Below, in pieces: positions 24,679-32,590 of a stretch of 49,666 bases of DNA. The notes under the pieces are model-generated. The model was not told where the DNA came from and made no database searches. It saw nothing but the letters and a program-made list of their open reading frames with translations. This stretch comes from an uncultured Adlercreutzia sp. (lineage in GTDB: Bacteria; Actinomycetota; Coriobacteriia; Coriobacteriales; Eggerthellaceae), in NCBI GenBank assembly GCA_910585575.1, contig CAJUFS010000015.1, positions 1 through 49,666 of the forward strand, in the 5' to 3' direction. The position numbers and the translations under genes were made by a program. Every line of letters starts with the position of its first letter. Position 1 is the stretch's first letter.

Positions 24679-25113
24679 ATGAAAAAAACCATTGTGGCCG
24701 TTGATCCCTGCGATTACGAAATCCGCGGTCTGTACCGCTTCGCCTCGCTCAAGCCTACGTGCACGCTGCCCGAGGACGTGGCCGGTGTTTGGCCGGAGAA
24801 TCCGCGGCTGCTGATGATTGCTGCTGATCCCGATGACGATACGTTCATCGAGAACCTGGGCATGGATTTTTGCTCGGCGCTCACGAAGGCCGATGTTCCC
24901 GTGGGTGAGCTGCGTATTCTGCAGCGCGAGACCGAGAATGTGGCAAAACCTCTGGTGGAAGGGGCCGATGTCATTGTCTTGGCCGATGGTGACGACGGGA
25001 AGCGCCAGGCCTTCTTCGAGGCCATCGACTTGCCGGTGCTGCTGCAGAATGCCAAGGAGGACGCCGTGCTCATCGCCCTCGACGAGCAGGCCTTGGCTAC
25101 GGCCGGTTGCTAG
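24679..25113 (+). CDS. Uncharacterised protein, weakly like the N-terminal half of peptidase S51
   Basis: A 144-residue soluble protein I do not recognise with certainty. RLLMIAADPDDDTFIENLGMDFCSALTKADVPVGELRIL followed by LVEGADVIVLADGDDGKRQAFFEAIDLPVLLQNA resembles the first Rossmann-like half of dipeptidase E/cyanophycinase (S51) proteins: an Ala/Thr-rich strand, then GADVIVL in place of GADxIxxxGG. The catalytic Ser motif GxSAGA is absent, and the protein is about 90 residues shorter than the family, so it would not be a peptidase. AAGGAGG precedes the ATG at 24679. The 224-bp gap upstream holds the tRNA promoter and short dyads (TGGCATT 24543-24549 / AATGCCA 24610-24616). Confidence 0.75.
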   Translation: MKKTIVAVDPCDYEIRGLYRFASLKPTCTLPEDVAGVWPENPRLLMIAADPDDDTFIENLGMDFCSALTKADVPVGELRILQRETENVAKPLVEGADVIVLADGDDGKRQAFFEAIDLPVLLQNAKEDAVLIALDEQALATAGC

Positions 25114-25173
25114 GCCCCGCTTCTTCCGGTTCCCTTTACGATTTTGTGCCGTTTTAGGATGAGCGCATAAATT

Positions 25174-25224
25174 CAGCGGTCTCCTGCGAGAATAGAGAAA
25201 ATCGCAGGAGACCGCTGTTGTTTT
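25174..25224 (+). terminator. 16-bp perfect hairpin with TTGTTTT, just before the brnQ ribosome site
   Basis: CAGCGGTCTCCTGCGA (25174-25189) pairs perfectly with 25202-25217 around a 12-nt loop, followed by TTGTTTT. It ends 10 bases before brnQ's ATG and overlaps the approach to its ribosome site (GGGAGGAAGC). It can terminate the upstream gene; if brnQ is transcribed through it, it would also attenuate brnQ. Confidence 0.75.
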
Positions 25225-25234
25225 GGGAGGAAGC

Positions 25235-26521
25235 ATGAACAAAGATTCGCTCGTCGTAGGCTTGGCGTTGTTCGCCATGTTCTTCGGCGCGGGTAATCTG
25301 ATCTTTCCGCCGTTTCTTGGCATGGAAAGCGGCTTCGAGTGGCCGTTGGGCTTGGCGTGCTTCGTTTTCGTCGACGTGGTCATTTCCTGTATTGGCGTTT
25401 ACGCCATCAACGCTGCCGGCGGCTCTATTCTGTCTATCCAGGGAGTGCTGGGTAAGCGAGCCGGTCTGGTACTCAACAGTGCCGCCATTTTGTGCACCGG
25501 CGTGCTTATCGCCCCGCCGCGGACGGCGGCTACTACCTACGAGATGGCCATCGCGCCGCTTTTGGGCGACGCCATCGGACTGCTGCCCTTTTCGCTGCTG
25601 TTCTTCGCCGTGGTACTTGCGCTGACCATTCGCCCCACCCGTATTGTGGACATTGTCGGCAAGATCCTTACCCCGGTGCTGGTAGTGGGCATCATCATCA
25701 TGGTGGTGTCGGGCATCGCCGATCCGCTGGGCCCGGTGGTAGCGCCTGAGTCCGCTACCGTGGTAGCCGACGGCATTTCGGCCGGGTATCAGACTATGGA
25801 CATTCTTGCCGTCGTGGGCTTTGCCATCATCGTGCAGGAATCAGTGCGCGCTGCTGGCTATCAATCGGCCCGCGATCAGCTGTCGGTGACGGCCCGCGCC
25901 AGCTTGGTGGCCTGCATCTTGCTAACGCTTATCTACGGCGGCCTTACTTACTTGGGCGCCACGGCTGCCACGGTGGTGCCGCATGATGTGAACCAGGCCA
26001 CGCTCATCACGCTCATCACCGAGCAGCTGATGGGCCCTGTGGGCCTTATCGTACTCGGCGTTGTCGTCGGCTTCGCGTGCCTCACCACCGCCGTAGGTCT
26101 GTGCGGCGCCACGGCCGAATACGTCGAGCGCATCTCCAACCGCCGCATCAGCTACCGAGCGGGGCTCATCAGCGTTGTGGTCATCGCCCTGCTCATTTGC
26201 AATTTGGGCCTCACGAACATCATCAACATGGCGGCCCCCATCCTCTCGGTTATCTGCCCGCCCTTCATGATTACCGTCATCCTGCTTCTGTTCCGCAAGC
26301 ACATCAAGAGCACCTGGACTTTCAAAGGCGCGGCCCTGGCCGCCGTGGTCGCCAGCCTCATGCTCACCGTCAACGATTTGACCGGCGCTCTCAGCTTCGT
26401 CGAGGCAGCCCCGCTCTACGAATACGGCTTCAGCTGGCTCATCCCAGCGCTCCTGGGCGCCGCAGCCGGCGCCGCGCTTGGATCCAAGTTCGATCAGCCC
26501 CGCCAGCCAGCAGGGGAGTAG
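25235..26521 (+). CDS. brnQ: Branched-chain amino acid transporter (LIVCS family)
   Basis: A 428-residue membrane carrier for Leu/Ile/Val uptake with Na+ or H+. The N-terminal signature is LVVGLALFAMFFGAGNLIFPPFLGMESG. About 12 membrane helices follow, with YQTMDILAVVGFAIIV, GLCGATAEYVERIS and the C-terminal YGFSWLIPALLGAAAGAALG. The ATG at 25235 has GGGAGG six bases upstream; an in-frame TTG four codons earlier overlaps that site. Its stop codon directly abuts the second copy of the dispersed element. Regulation may involve the hairpin in its leader. Confidence 0.93.
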   Translation: MNKDSLVVGLALFAMFFGAGNLIFPPFLGMESGFEWPLGLACFVFVDVVISCIGVYAINAAGGSILSIQGVLGKRAGLVLNSAAILCTGVLIAPPRTAATTYEMAIAPLLGDAIGLLPFSLLFFAVVLALTIRPTRIVDIVGKILTPVLVVGIIIMVVSGIADPLGPVVAPESATVVADGISAGYQTMDILAVVGFAIIVQESVRAAGYQSARDQLSVTARASLVACILLTLIYGGLTYLGATAATVVPHDVNQATLITLITEQLMGPVGLIVLGVVVGFACLTTAVGLCGATAEYVERISNRRISYRAGLISVVVIALLICNLGLTNIINMAAPILSVICPPFMITVILLLFRKHIKSTWTFKGAALAAVVASLMLTVNDLTGALSFVEAAPLYEYGFSWLIPALLGAAAGAALGSKFDQPRQPAGE

Positions 26522-26674
26522 CGGACGGCCCCGCCGCCCCCGCAGGGCACCGTCTGAACACCAAAAGAAAAAGCGACCGAAGGTCGCCCAGTAAATGCAT
26601 GAGGGAGCGCAGCGCACGAGCGAAGCGAGCAGCGGAGCGGCGCGTGCCCGGAGTGGGGCAGCGGGGCCGTCCGC
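26521..26674 (-). repeat. Dispersed structured element, copy 2
   Basis: The arms 26521-26540 and 26655-26674 pair at 20 positions: 19 Watson-Crick and one C-A (26535/26660) that is G-U on the minus strand. A further 6-bp helix (26545-26550/26644-26649) follows. Blocks 26552-26571 and 26594-26615 are identical to copy 1. The inner hairpin GCGACC-GAA-GGTCGC (26573-26587) has a different sequence from copy 1 but the same place and loop. The element starts on the last base of the brnQ stop. No minus-strand gene lies upstream of it. Confidence 0.85.
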
Positions 26675-26759
26675 GGCCAGGTGGAGCAACCCGGAACCAC
26701 CCAGCAACCGCGCGCAAGGCCGAAGGCCGAGCAAGCGGGAGCGGCCAGATTGAGCAACC
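26674..26759 (+). repeat. Degenerate direct repeat next to element copy 2
   Basis: Positions 26674-26692 and 26741-26759 match at 17 of 19 bases (GCGGCCAG, two changes, GAGCAACC), with partial similarity continuing for another 20 bases. The unit is about 67 bp. No gene is seen here; the rest of the gap to 26952 holds only the ech ribosome site (AAGGAGG, 26939-26945). Confidence 0.6.
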
Positions 26760-26952
26760 ACCAAAGCCTCCCAGCTAGCGCACGTGCACAAAATTTCTCC
26801 ACCCTTTACCGAGCAATAGCCCCAAGGCCCCCAAGTGGCAACGCCCACCTGCGCCTCCTTTGCTAAGGTACTGTCCAGGTCCTTCGGGATCTTGTTCTTT
26901 TCGTCGGCAAATAAAGGCGAAAGGGGCCGAATTAGGGTAAGGAGGATCCTGC

Positions 26953-28887
26953 ATGGAATTCAGCCTTGGATTGCTCGGATTTCTCATTGTGTTCCCCCTG
27001 ATTGTCGCGGCAGTGCTGCTGTTCGTTAAGCAGGACAAGGTGCGTAACATCGTGGTGTGCGTATCCGGTGTCGTCATCGGCATCGCGTCGGTCATCATGG
27101 TGGTGCTCAATCTGGGGGCTTCGTGCACGCTCTTCGAATTTGAGAGCGAGGTGCTCGATTTCGTTTGCACGGGAATCAGCTGCCTCATCGCCGCCACGAT
27201 CATTTGGTTCGCCGTTCGCTACAAGAACGTGTGGGCAGCGGTGCTGGCGGTGGTGCAGGTGGTGGGCGCCATCGTGCTCGAGTTTGCGTTCGCCCATGAG
27301 ATCGAGGTGCCCTACGGCCTCTATTTCGACTCGCTGTCGCTGTTGATGGTGTTCATCATCGGCGTGGTAGGCTCGGGCATTTGCATTTACGCACTGGGCT
27401 ACATGGAAGATTTCCAGGCCCATGAGCCCGTGGATGCCCCCGATCGCCGCCCGATGTTCTTCGCCCTCATGTTCGTGTTCCTGTCGGCCATGTTCCTCAT
27501 CGTGTTCGCCAACAACATGGAATGGATGTTCACGGGCTGGGAGGTCACCACGCTCTGCTCGTTCCTGCTCATCGGCTACACGCGCACCGAGGAGGCCATC
27601 AAGAATGCCTTCCGTCAGATCATCATGAATCTTGCCGGTGGCCTGGGTTTTTTGGTGGCGCTGTACTCCTGCGCCCTGACGGTGGGCACCTTCTCGTTCT
27701 ACGAGTTCCTCGTCATCGGCGTGAACAACCCGGCCCTGGTTACCCTGGCCGTGACGGCGCTGGCCTTTGCCGGCATCACGAAGGCTGCTCAGATGCCCTT
27801 CCAAACGTGGCTGCTCGGCGCCATGGTGGCCCCCACGCCTACCAGTGCGCTGCTGCATTCCTCCACTATGGTGAAGGCCGGCGTGTTCATGCTGGTGAAG
27901 CTGGCCCCCATCATGCAGGTGTGCCCGACGCCCTCGCTCATGGTCATGCTGGTGGGCGGCATTACCTTCGTGCTCTGCTCGTTCATGGCCATCTCGCAGT
28001 CGAACGCCAAGCGCGTGCTGGCTTACTCCACCATCGCCAACCTGGGCCTGATCACGGCCTGCGCCGGCGTGGGCACGGCTGAGGCCGTGTGGGCCGCGTG
28101 CTTCCTCATCTTGTTCCATGCCATTGCGAAGTCGCTGCTGTTCCTGTGCGTCGGCACGGCCGAGCACCACATTGGCAGCCGCGACATCGAGGACATGGAC
28201 CTCTTGTTCGATCGCATGCCCCGCTTGGCCCGCTTTATGATGCTGGGCATCATGTGCATGTTCATCGCGCCCTTCGGCATGTTGATGGCGAAGTGGGCAA
28301 CGCTTGTGTCCTTCGTGGACGCGCGCCAGGTGGCCCTCATCCTTATTCTGGCCTTCGGTTCGGCGGCCACGTTCATGTTCTGGGCGAAGTGGCTCGGCAA
28401 GCTGGCCGGCATCGCGGGCAATCCGCAGAACGTCGAGACCACGGTGCGTCCCACCGAGTGGGTGTCGCTGCTGCTCATGGCCGTGCTGCTGGTGCTAGCC
28501 TGCGTGTTCCTGCCCTTTATCTCCGCGTTCAACGTGGAGCCCTACGTGTACTCGGTCTACGGCACCCTGGGTCAGGACATCACGGGCGACAACCTGTGGC
28601 TGGCTTCCATCTGCACGGCCGTGGTGGTCATCGTGCTCTTCTCGGGGCTGGGCTCCAAGCAGAAGGGGCGTCGGGTGGGCGTGTATCTGGCGGGTGTCAG
28701 CCGCGACAACGACGCGCGTTCGTTCCAAAACTCCCTGTCCGGCACTACCGAGGCCTCGGCTCGCAACTGGTACATGGACGCGGTCTTCGGAGAGAAGCGC
28801 ATCGCTCCGGTGGGCGTGGTGTTCAACTCGGTCATCATGGTCGTTACGTTTGTAGTGGCCTTCGTTCTGACTCCCATCGTCTTCTAG
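26953..28887 (+). CDS. echA: Ech hydrogenase subunit A (NuoL/MrpA-like ion-translocating subunit)
   Basis: A 644-residue membrane subunit of an energy-converting [NiFe] hydrogenase, related to antiporter-type complex I subunit NuoL. About 16 membrane helices. NMEWMFTGWEVTTLCSFLLIGYTR, then AFAGITKAAQMPFQTWLLGAMVAPTPTSALLHSSTMVKAGVFML, carries the conserved Glu and Lys/His residues of the ion channel, and RVLAYSTIANLGLI a second Lys-type site. It opens a six-gene cluster in the canonical echABCDEF order. AAGGAGG precedes the ATG. It is expected to move H+ or Na+ when ferredoxin is oxidised. Confidence 0.92.
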   Translation: MEFSLGLLGFLIVFPLIVAAVLLFVKQDKVRNIVVCVSGVVIGIASVIMVVLNLGASCTLFEFESEVLDFVCTGISCLIAATIIWFAVRYKNVWAAVLAVVQVVGAIVLEFAFAHEIEVPYGLYFDSLSLLMVFIIGVVGSGICIYALGYMEDFQAHEPVDAPDRRPMFFALMFVFLSAMFLIVFANNMEWMFTGWEVTTLCSFLLIGYTRTEEAIKNAFRQIIMNLAGGLGFLVALYSCALTVGTFSFYEFLVIGVNNPALVTLAVTALAFAGITKAAQMPFQTWLLGAMVAPTPTSALLHSSTMVKAGVFMLVKLAPIMQVCPTPSLMVMLVGGITFVLCSFMAISQSNAKRVLAYSTIANLGLITACAGVGTAEAVWAACFLILFHAIAKSLLFLCVGTAEHHIGSRDIEDMDLLFDRMPRLARFMMLGIMCMFIAPFGMLMAKWATLVSFVDARQVALILILAFGSAATFMFWAKWLGKLAGIAGNPQNVETTVRPTEWVSLLLMAVLLVLACVFLPFISAFNVEPYVYSVYGTLGQDITGDNLWLASICTAVVVIVLFSGLGSKQKGRRVGVYLAGVSRDNDARSFQNSLSGTTEASARNWYMDAVFGEKRIAPVGVVFNSVIMVVTFVVAFVLTPIVF

Positions 28888-28903
28888 GAAGGGTGTGATA
28901 TCA

Positions 28904-29773
28904 ATGTCTTTGCTCGCTATGCTTATCGGCACCCTTCTGTTTGCCATCCTGGGCCCGGTCATCGGCTGTTTCCTGGCCGGTCTCGATCGCATCATCTCGG
29001 CCCGCATGCAGGGCCGTGTGGGACCGCCGCTGCTGCAGCCTTACTACGACGTGCGCAAGCTCTTTGAGAAGGAGCGTGTGTCGGTGAACAGCGTGGAATC
29101 GGTGTACGTGGCCTCTGCGCTGCTGTTCGCCGTGGTGGCCGGCGGTGTGTTCTTCTCCGGCGGCAACCTGCTTATGTGCGTGTTCATCATCACCCTGTCC
29201 AGCCTGTTCTTCATCATGGCGGCCTACTCCACCCGCTCTCCCTACGCGGAGGTGGGCGCGGCTCGCGAGACACTGCAGGTGATGTGCTACGAGCCCATGG
29301 TGCTGTTGATGGCCGTGGCTTTCTTCCAGGCGTCGGGCTCCTTCGATGTGGCAGCGGTGCTCGGCCTCAGCCATCCGGTGGTGTGCACCATCTGGCTCGT
29401 GTTCCTGGGCGTGCTGTTCATCCTCACCATCAAGCTGCGCAAGTCGCCCTTCGATCTGTCCATGTCCCATCATGCCCATCAGGAAATTGTCCGCGGGGTG
29501 ACCACGGAGATGTCCGGTCCCACCTTGGGTCTGGTGGAGATCATGCACTGGTGCGAGAACGTCCTGTTCCTAGGCTGGATCGGCATGTTCTTTGTCTGGG
29601 CAAACCCCGTCTCCCTTGTTATCGCCCTGGTCATCGTGCTATTGGTGTACTTCCTGGAAATTTGGATCGACAACAATTTCGCGCGTGTGAAGTGGCAGTT
29701 CATGTTCAAGTCGGCATGGCTCGTGGCGCTTATCGCCGGCGGCGTGAACGTGGCCGTCCTCGCGTTTCTGTAA
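28904..29773 (+). CDS. echB: Ech hydrogenase subunit B (NuoH-like membrane subunit)
   Basis: A 289-residue membrane subunit homologous to NuoH/HycD. About eight helices. The first contains GPVIGCFLAGLDRIISARMQGRVGPPLLQPYYDVRKLFEKE, the family signature (ARxQxRxGPxxLQPxxD.xKL). AYSTRSPYAEVGAARETLQVMCYEPM and KSPFDLSMSHHAHQEIVRG match the quinone-cavity-like loops. I chose the ATG at 28904 because AGGAAGGG lies about ten bases upstream; an in-frame GTG at 28895 is too near that site. It links the membrane arm to the EchC/EchE module. Confidence 0.92.
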   Translation: MSLLAMLIGTLLFAILGPVIGCFLAGLDRIISARMQGRVGPPLLQPYYDVRKLFEKERVSVNSVESVYVASALLFAVVAGGVFFSGGNLLMCVFIITLSSLFFIMAAYSTRSPYAEVGAARETLQVMCYEPMVLLMAVAFFQASGSFDVAAVLGLSHPVVCTIWLVFLGVLFILTIKLRKSPFDLSMSHHAHQEIVRGVTTEMSGPTLGLVEIMHWCENVLFLGWIGMFFVWANPVSLVIALVIVLLVYFLEIWIDNNFARVKWQFMFKSAWLVALIAGGVNVAVLAFL

Positions 29774-29785
29774 GGAGGGATTACC

Positions 29786-30229
29786 ATGGCATTTGCTTCA
29801 AAATCACCGTGGGTCATCCACTACGACGGCTCCAGCTGCAACGGCTGCGACATCGAGGTGCTCGCCACCTTGTGCCCGGGCTTCGACGGTGAGCGCTTCG
29901 GCGTCATCAACACGGGCAATCCCAAGCACGCTGATATCTTCCTGGTTACGGGTAGCGTGAACGAGCAGAACATCAACGTGGTGAAGGAGATCTACGACCA
30001 GATGCTCGAGCCCAAAGTGGTGGTGGCTTGTGGCATCTGCGCTTGCTCCGGCGGCGTCTTCCATGATTGCTACAACGTCATCGGTGGTGTCGATCAAGCT
30101 ATCCCCGTCGATGTGTACGCTCCGGGCTGCGCCGTGCGTCCCGAGCAGCTCATCGACGCTATCGTCCAGGGCGTGGCCGTGCTCGACGAGAAGTCGAAGG
30201 CCCTCAAAGCGGCCAAGAAGGGAGCGTAA
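29786..30229 (+). CDS. echC: Ech hydrogenase small subunit C (NuoB-like, one [4Fe-4S])
   Basis: A 147-residue hydrogenase small subunit holding the proximal [4Fe-4S] cluster next to the NiFe site. Four cysteines are visible: SSCNGCDIE near residues 17-22, ACGICACSGG near 80-88 and APGCAVRP near 112-119. It lacks the extra clusters of uptake hydrogenase small subunits, as expected for group 4 enzymes. AAGGAGG lies seven bases before the ATG. echD begins two bases after its stop. Confidence 0.94.
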   Translation: MAFASKSPWVIHYDGSSCNGCDIEVLATLCPGFDGERFGVINTGNPKHADIFLVTGSVNEQNINVVKEIYDQMLEPKVVVACGICACSGGVFHDCYNVIGGVDQAIPVDVYAPGCAVRPEQLIDAIVQGVAVLDEKSKALKAAKKGA

Positions 30230-30231
30230 CC

Positions 30232-30963
30232 ATGGCAACCTTTTCCCAGGACTTCAAGGACCTTGCCTTCGAGGACATCCATGTCTCGGCGGCAGAGCGT
30301 CAAGCGGCAGGCTGGCGCTACGTGCAAATTCTGGCAGTGAACACCGAGAACGGCGTTGACCTGGTCTATTCCTACATGCTCGATGGCGTGCTCGACAATC
30401 TGGTGGTGCGCGGCGTGACGGTCGAGCAGGTGGTGCCCTCCATCACCGACGTGTACCTCGAGGCCTTCGTCTGCGAGAACGAGATCCACGATCTTTACGG
30501 GCTCAACATTGCCGGCATTGCCATCGACTTCGGCGGCAACTTCTACCAGTTGGCCGAGAAAGCTCCCATGACGGTCATCTCGCCGGCGCAGCTGGCTGCC
30601 CGCGAGAAGGCGAAGAAGGTGGCCGCGGCCAAGGCTGCCAAGGAGGCGGCGGCTCAGAAGGCTGCCGAGGCCCCGGCGGCGGCCCCCGTCATCGACGAGG
30701 CTGCCATTCAGGCCAAGATTGCCGGTCTCGACCCGGAGAAGGCCGCCAAGGTGCGCGCTGCTATGGAGGCGAAGATGAAGAAGGCCGCTGCTGAGGCAGC
30801 TCCGGCTCCGGCCCCCGCGGCCCCCGTCATCGACGAGGCCGCTATCGAAGCCAAGATTGCGGGCCTCGACCCGGAGAAGGCCGCCAAGGTGCGCGCTGCT
30901 ATGGAAGCAAAGATGAAAAAGGCTGCAGAAGCGGCTGCGAACGCAGAAGGGGAAGGTGAGTAG
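30232..30963 (+). CDS. echD: Ech hydrogenase subunit D (NuoC-like) with repeated Ala/Lys-rich tail
   Basis: A 243-residue subunit. Residues 1-115 resemble the NuoC/HycE N-terminal fold: WRYVQILAVN, DLVYSYMLDG, VPSITDVYLEAFVCENEIHDLYGLNI. The remaining half is an extension of Ala-, Lys- and Glu-rich helices. It contains two copies of a module beginning APVIDEAAI(Q/E)AKIAGLDPE and ending RAAMEAKMKKAA, offset by 46 codons (30679 and 30817) and nearly identical in DNA. This tail is not part of the known EchD core; it may bind a partner or dimerise. The ATG at 30232 follows the echC stop by two bases, with AAGGGAG upstream. Confidence 0.9.
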   Translation: MATFSQDFKDLAFEDIHVSAAERQAAGWRYVQILAVNTENGVDLVYSYMLDGVLDNLVVRGVTVEQVVPSITDVYLEAFVCENEIHDLYGLNIAGIAIDFGGNFYQLAEKAPMTVISPAQLAAREKAKKVAAAKAAKEAAAQKAAEAPAAAPVIDEAAIQAKIAGLDPEKAAKVRAAMEAKMKKAAAEAAPAPAPAAPVIDEAAIEAKIAGLDPEKAAKVRAAMEAKMKKAAEAAANAEGEGE

Positions 30964-30965
30964 GC

Positions 30966-32054
30966 ATGAGCAAGGCGACAATCATTCCCTTCGGCCCCCA
31001 GCATCCGGTGCTCCCGGAGCCTTTGCACCTCGACTTGGTGGTGCAGGACGAGACGGTGGTCGATTGCATTCCCCAGATCGGCTTCGTCCATCGCGGCCTT
31101 GAGAAGCTGGTGGAAACGCGCGATTACAACCAGTTCATCTACATTGCCGAGCGCATCTGCGGCATCTGCGCCATGGGCCACTCCCTGGGCTATGCGGAAA
31201 CCGTCGAGGAGCTTATGGGCGTCGAGGTGCCCAAGCGCGCCGAGTACCTGCGCGTCATTTGGCACGAGCTGTCCCGTATTCACTCGCATCTGCTGTGGCT
31301 CGGCTTGGCGGCCGATGCCTTCGGTTTCGAGTCCATGTTCATGCACTGCTGGCGCCTGCGCGAGCGCGTGCTCGACATCTTCGAGAAGACCACCGGCGGC
31401 CGCGTCATCCTTTCCGTGGTGAAGGTAGGCGGCGTGGTGCGCGACATCGATGATGCCATGATGCGTGAGATCTGCTCGGTGCTCGAGGGCATTCGCGGCG
31501 AGTACACCACCATCATGAACACCCTGCTCACCGACACGTCGGTGAAGAACCGCACCGTGGGCGTGGGCTATCTGTCCCAGGCCGACGCCGTGGAGCTTTC
31601 CATGGTCGGCCCCTTCGCTCGCGCTTCCAACGTGGCCTACGACGTGCGCATGTTCGGTCGCGGCGCCTACGGCGATCTGTCCGACTTCAAGGTGATCACC
31701 GATAACGGCGGCGACTGCTTCGCCCGCGTGAAGGTGCGTTGCCTGGAAGTGCTTCAGTCCATCGACATCATCGAGGAGCTGGCGGCCAAGATGCCCGCTG
31801 GCGACATCGCTGTGGACGTGAAGGGCTCGCCGGCCGACGGCGCCCAGGCCTCCAACGTGCTCGAACAGCCCCGCGGCGAGTGCTACTACTATGCGCGCGG
31901 CAACGGCACGAAGAACCTGGAGCGCATGCGCATGCGCACGCCCACCTCGCAGAACCTTGCGGGTATGACCGTGGCCCTGAAGGGCTGCGATCTGGCGGAC
32001 GTGAACATGATCATTCTCACCATCGACCCCTGCATCAGCTGCACGGAAAGGTAG
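30966..32054 (+). CDS. echE: Ech hydrogenase large subunit E ([NiFe] catalytic subunit)
   Basis: A 362-residue catalytic subunit, homologous to NuoD/HycE. Both nickel-binding pairs are intact: RICGICAMGH (Cys65, Cys68) and DPCISCTER at the very end (Cys356, Cys359). This argues for a true hydrogenase, not a complex I homologue. The protein stops three residues after Cys359, so there is no obvious cleavable C-terminal extension. IPFGPQHPVLPEPLHLDL, IGFVHRGLEKL and WHELSRIHSHLLWLG are further family motifs. No maturation genes (hyp) are in the window. Confidence 0.95.
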   Translation: MSKATIIPFGPQHPVLPEPLHLDLVVQDETVVDCIPQIGFVHRGLEKLVETRDYNQFIYIAERICGICAMGHSLGYAETVEELMGVEVPKRAEYLRVIWHELSRIHSHLLWLGLAADAFGFESMFMHCWRLRERVLDIFEKTTGGRVILSVVKVGGVVRDIDDAMMREICSVLEGIRGEYTTIMNTLLTDTSVKNRTVGVGYLSQADAVELSMVGPFARASNVAYDVRMFGRGAYGDLSDFKVITDNGGDCFARVKVRCLEVLQSIDIIEELAAKMPAGDIAVDVKGSPADGAQASNVLEQPRGECYYYARGNGTKNLERMRMRTPTSQNLAGMTVALKGCDLADVNMIILTIDPCISCTER

Positions 32055-32060
32055 GCCGAC

Positions 32061-32438
32061 ATGGGTAGTTTCAAACTCGGAGGCATGACCTTCGGCTCGC
32101 TGTTCAAAAAGCCCGAGACCATCCTGTACCCCTTCGAGCAGAAGCCGGCGCCGGCGGGCCTCAAGGGCCACGTGGCCAACGATGCCGCCCGCTGCATTCT
32201 GTGCGGCATCTGCCAGAAGTGCTGTCCCGCTGATGCCATTGTGGTGGAGAAGAAGGAGCGCACCTGGTCCATCGATCCGTTCCGCTGCGTACAGTGCGGT
32301 TCCTGCGTGCGCCAGTGCCCGAAGCACTGCCTGATCATGGAGCCCACCTACACGGCCGTGGCCACGGCGCAGTCCTGCACGGTGGTAACGGTGCCCGATC
32401 CGAAAAAGGAGACGGCCGCCGCTGAAGCCACGGCTTAA
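32061..32438 (+). CDS. echF: Ech hydrogenase subunit F (2x[4Fe-4S] ferredoxin-like)
   Basis: A 125-residue NuoI-like polyferredoxin that hands electrons from ferredoxin to the hydrogenase. Two clusters are visible: CILCGICQKCCP (about residues 45-56) and CVQCGSCVRQCP (about 75-86). The N-terminal segment KLGGMTFGSLFKKPETILYPFEQK is an amphipathic anchor typical of NuoI-type subunits. It ends the cluster. A strong terminator lies about 100 bases downstream. Confidence 0.94.
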   Translation: MGSFKLGGMTFGSLFKKPETILYPFEQKPAPAGLKGHVANDAARCILCGICQKCCPADAIVVEKKERTWSIDPFRCVQCGSCVRQCPKHCLIMEPTYTAVATAQSCTVVTVPDPKKETAAAEATA

Positions 32439-32538
32439 GCGGCCTTGTGACCAAATTGTAATCTACGGAGTGTCAGGAACTCCGGAGTGACCATGGGGAA
32501 GCAGCGCGCTTCTGATAAAATCGAACAGTGACATGACC

Positions 32539-32569
32539 GTCCGGGCTCCCTACGGAGTCCGGACTTTTT
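32539..32569 (+). terminator. Terminator of the ech operon
   Basis: GTCCGGGCTCC (32539-32549), CTAC and GGAGTCCGGAC (32554-32564) form an 11-bp stem with one G-T pair, followed by five T. A TAAAAT at 32516-32521 lies just before it, so pgsA transcription might start upstream of it. Confidence 0.9.
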
Positions 32570-32590
32570 GAGAGACAGAAAGGCAGGGGC

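Noticed and set aside
30708..32327. A 539-codon open frame antisense to echD-echE-echF
   Set aside because: The sense strand has intact NiFe and ferredoxin motifs; the antisense translation only mirrors the EchD repeats.
32466..32484. Hairpin CGGAGT...ACTCCG after echF as a first terminator
   Set aside because: Only six pairs and no T-run; the strong terminator is at 32539-32569.
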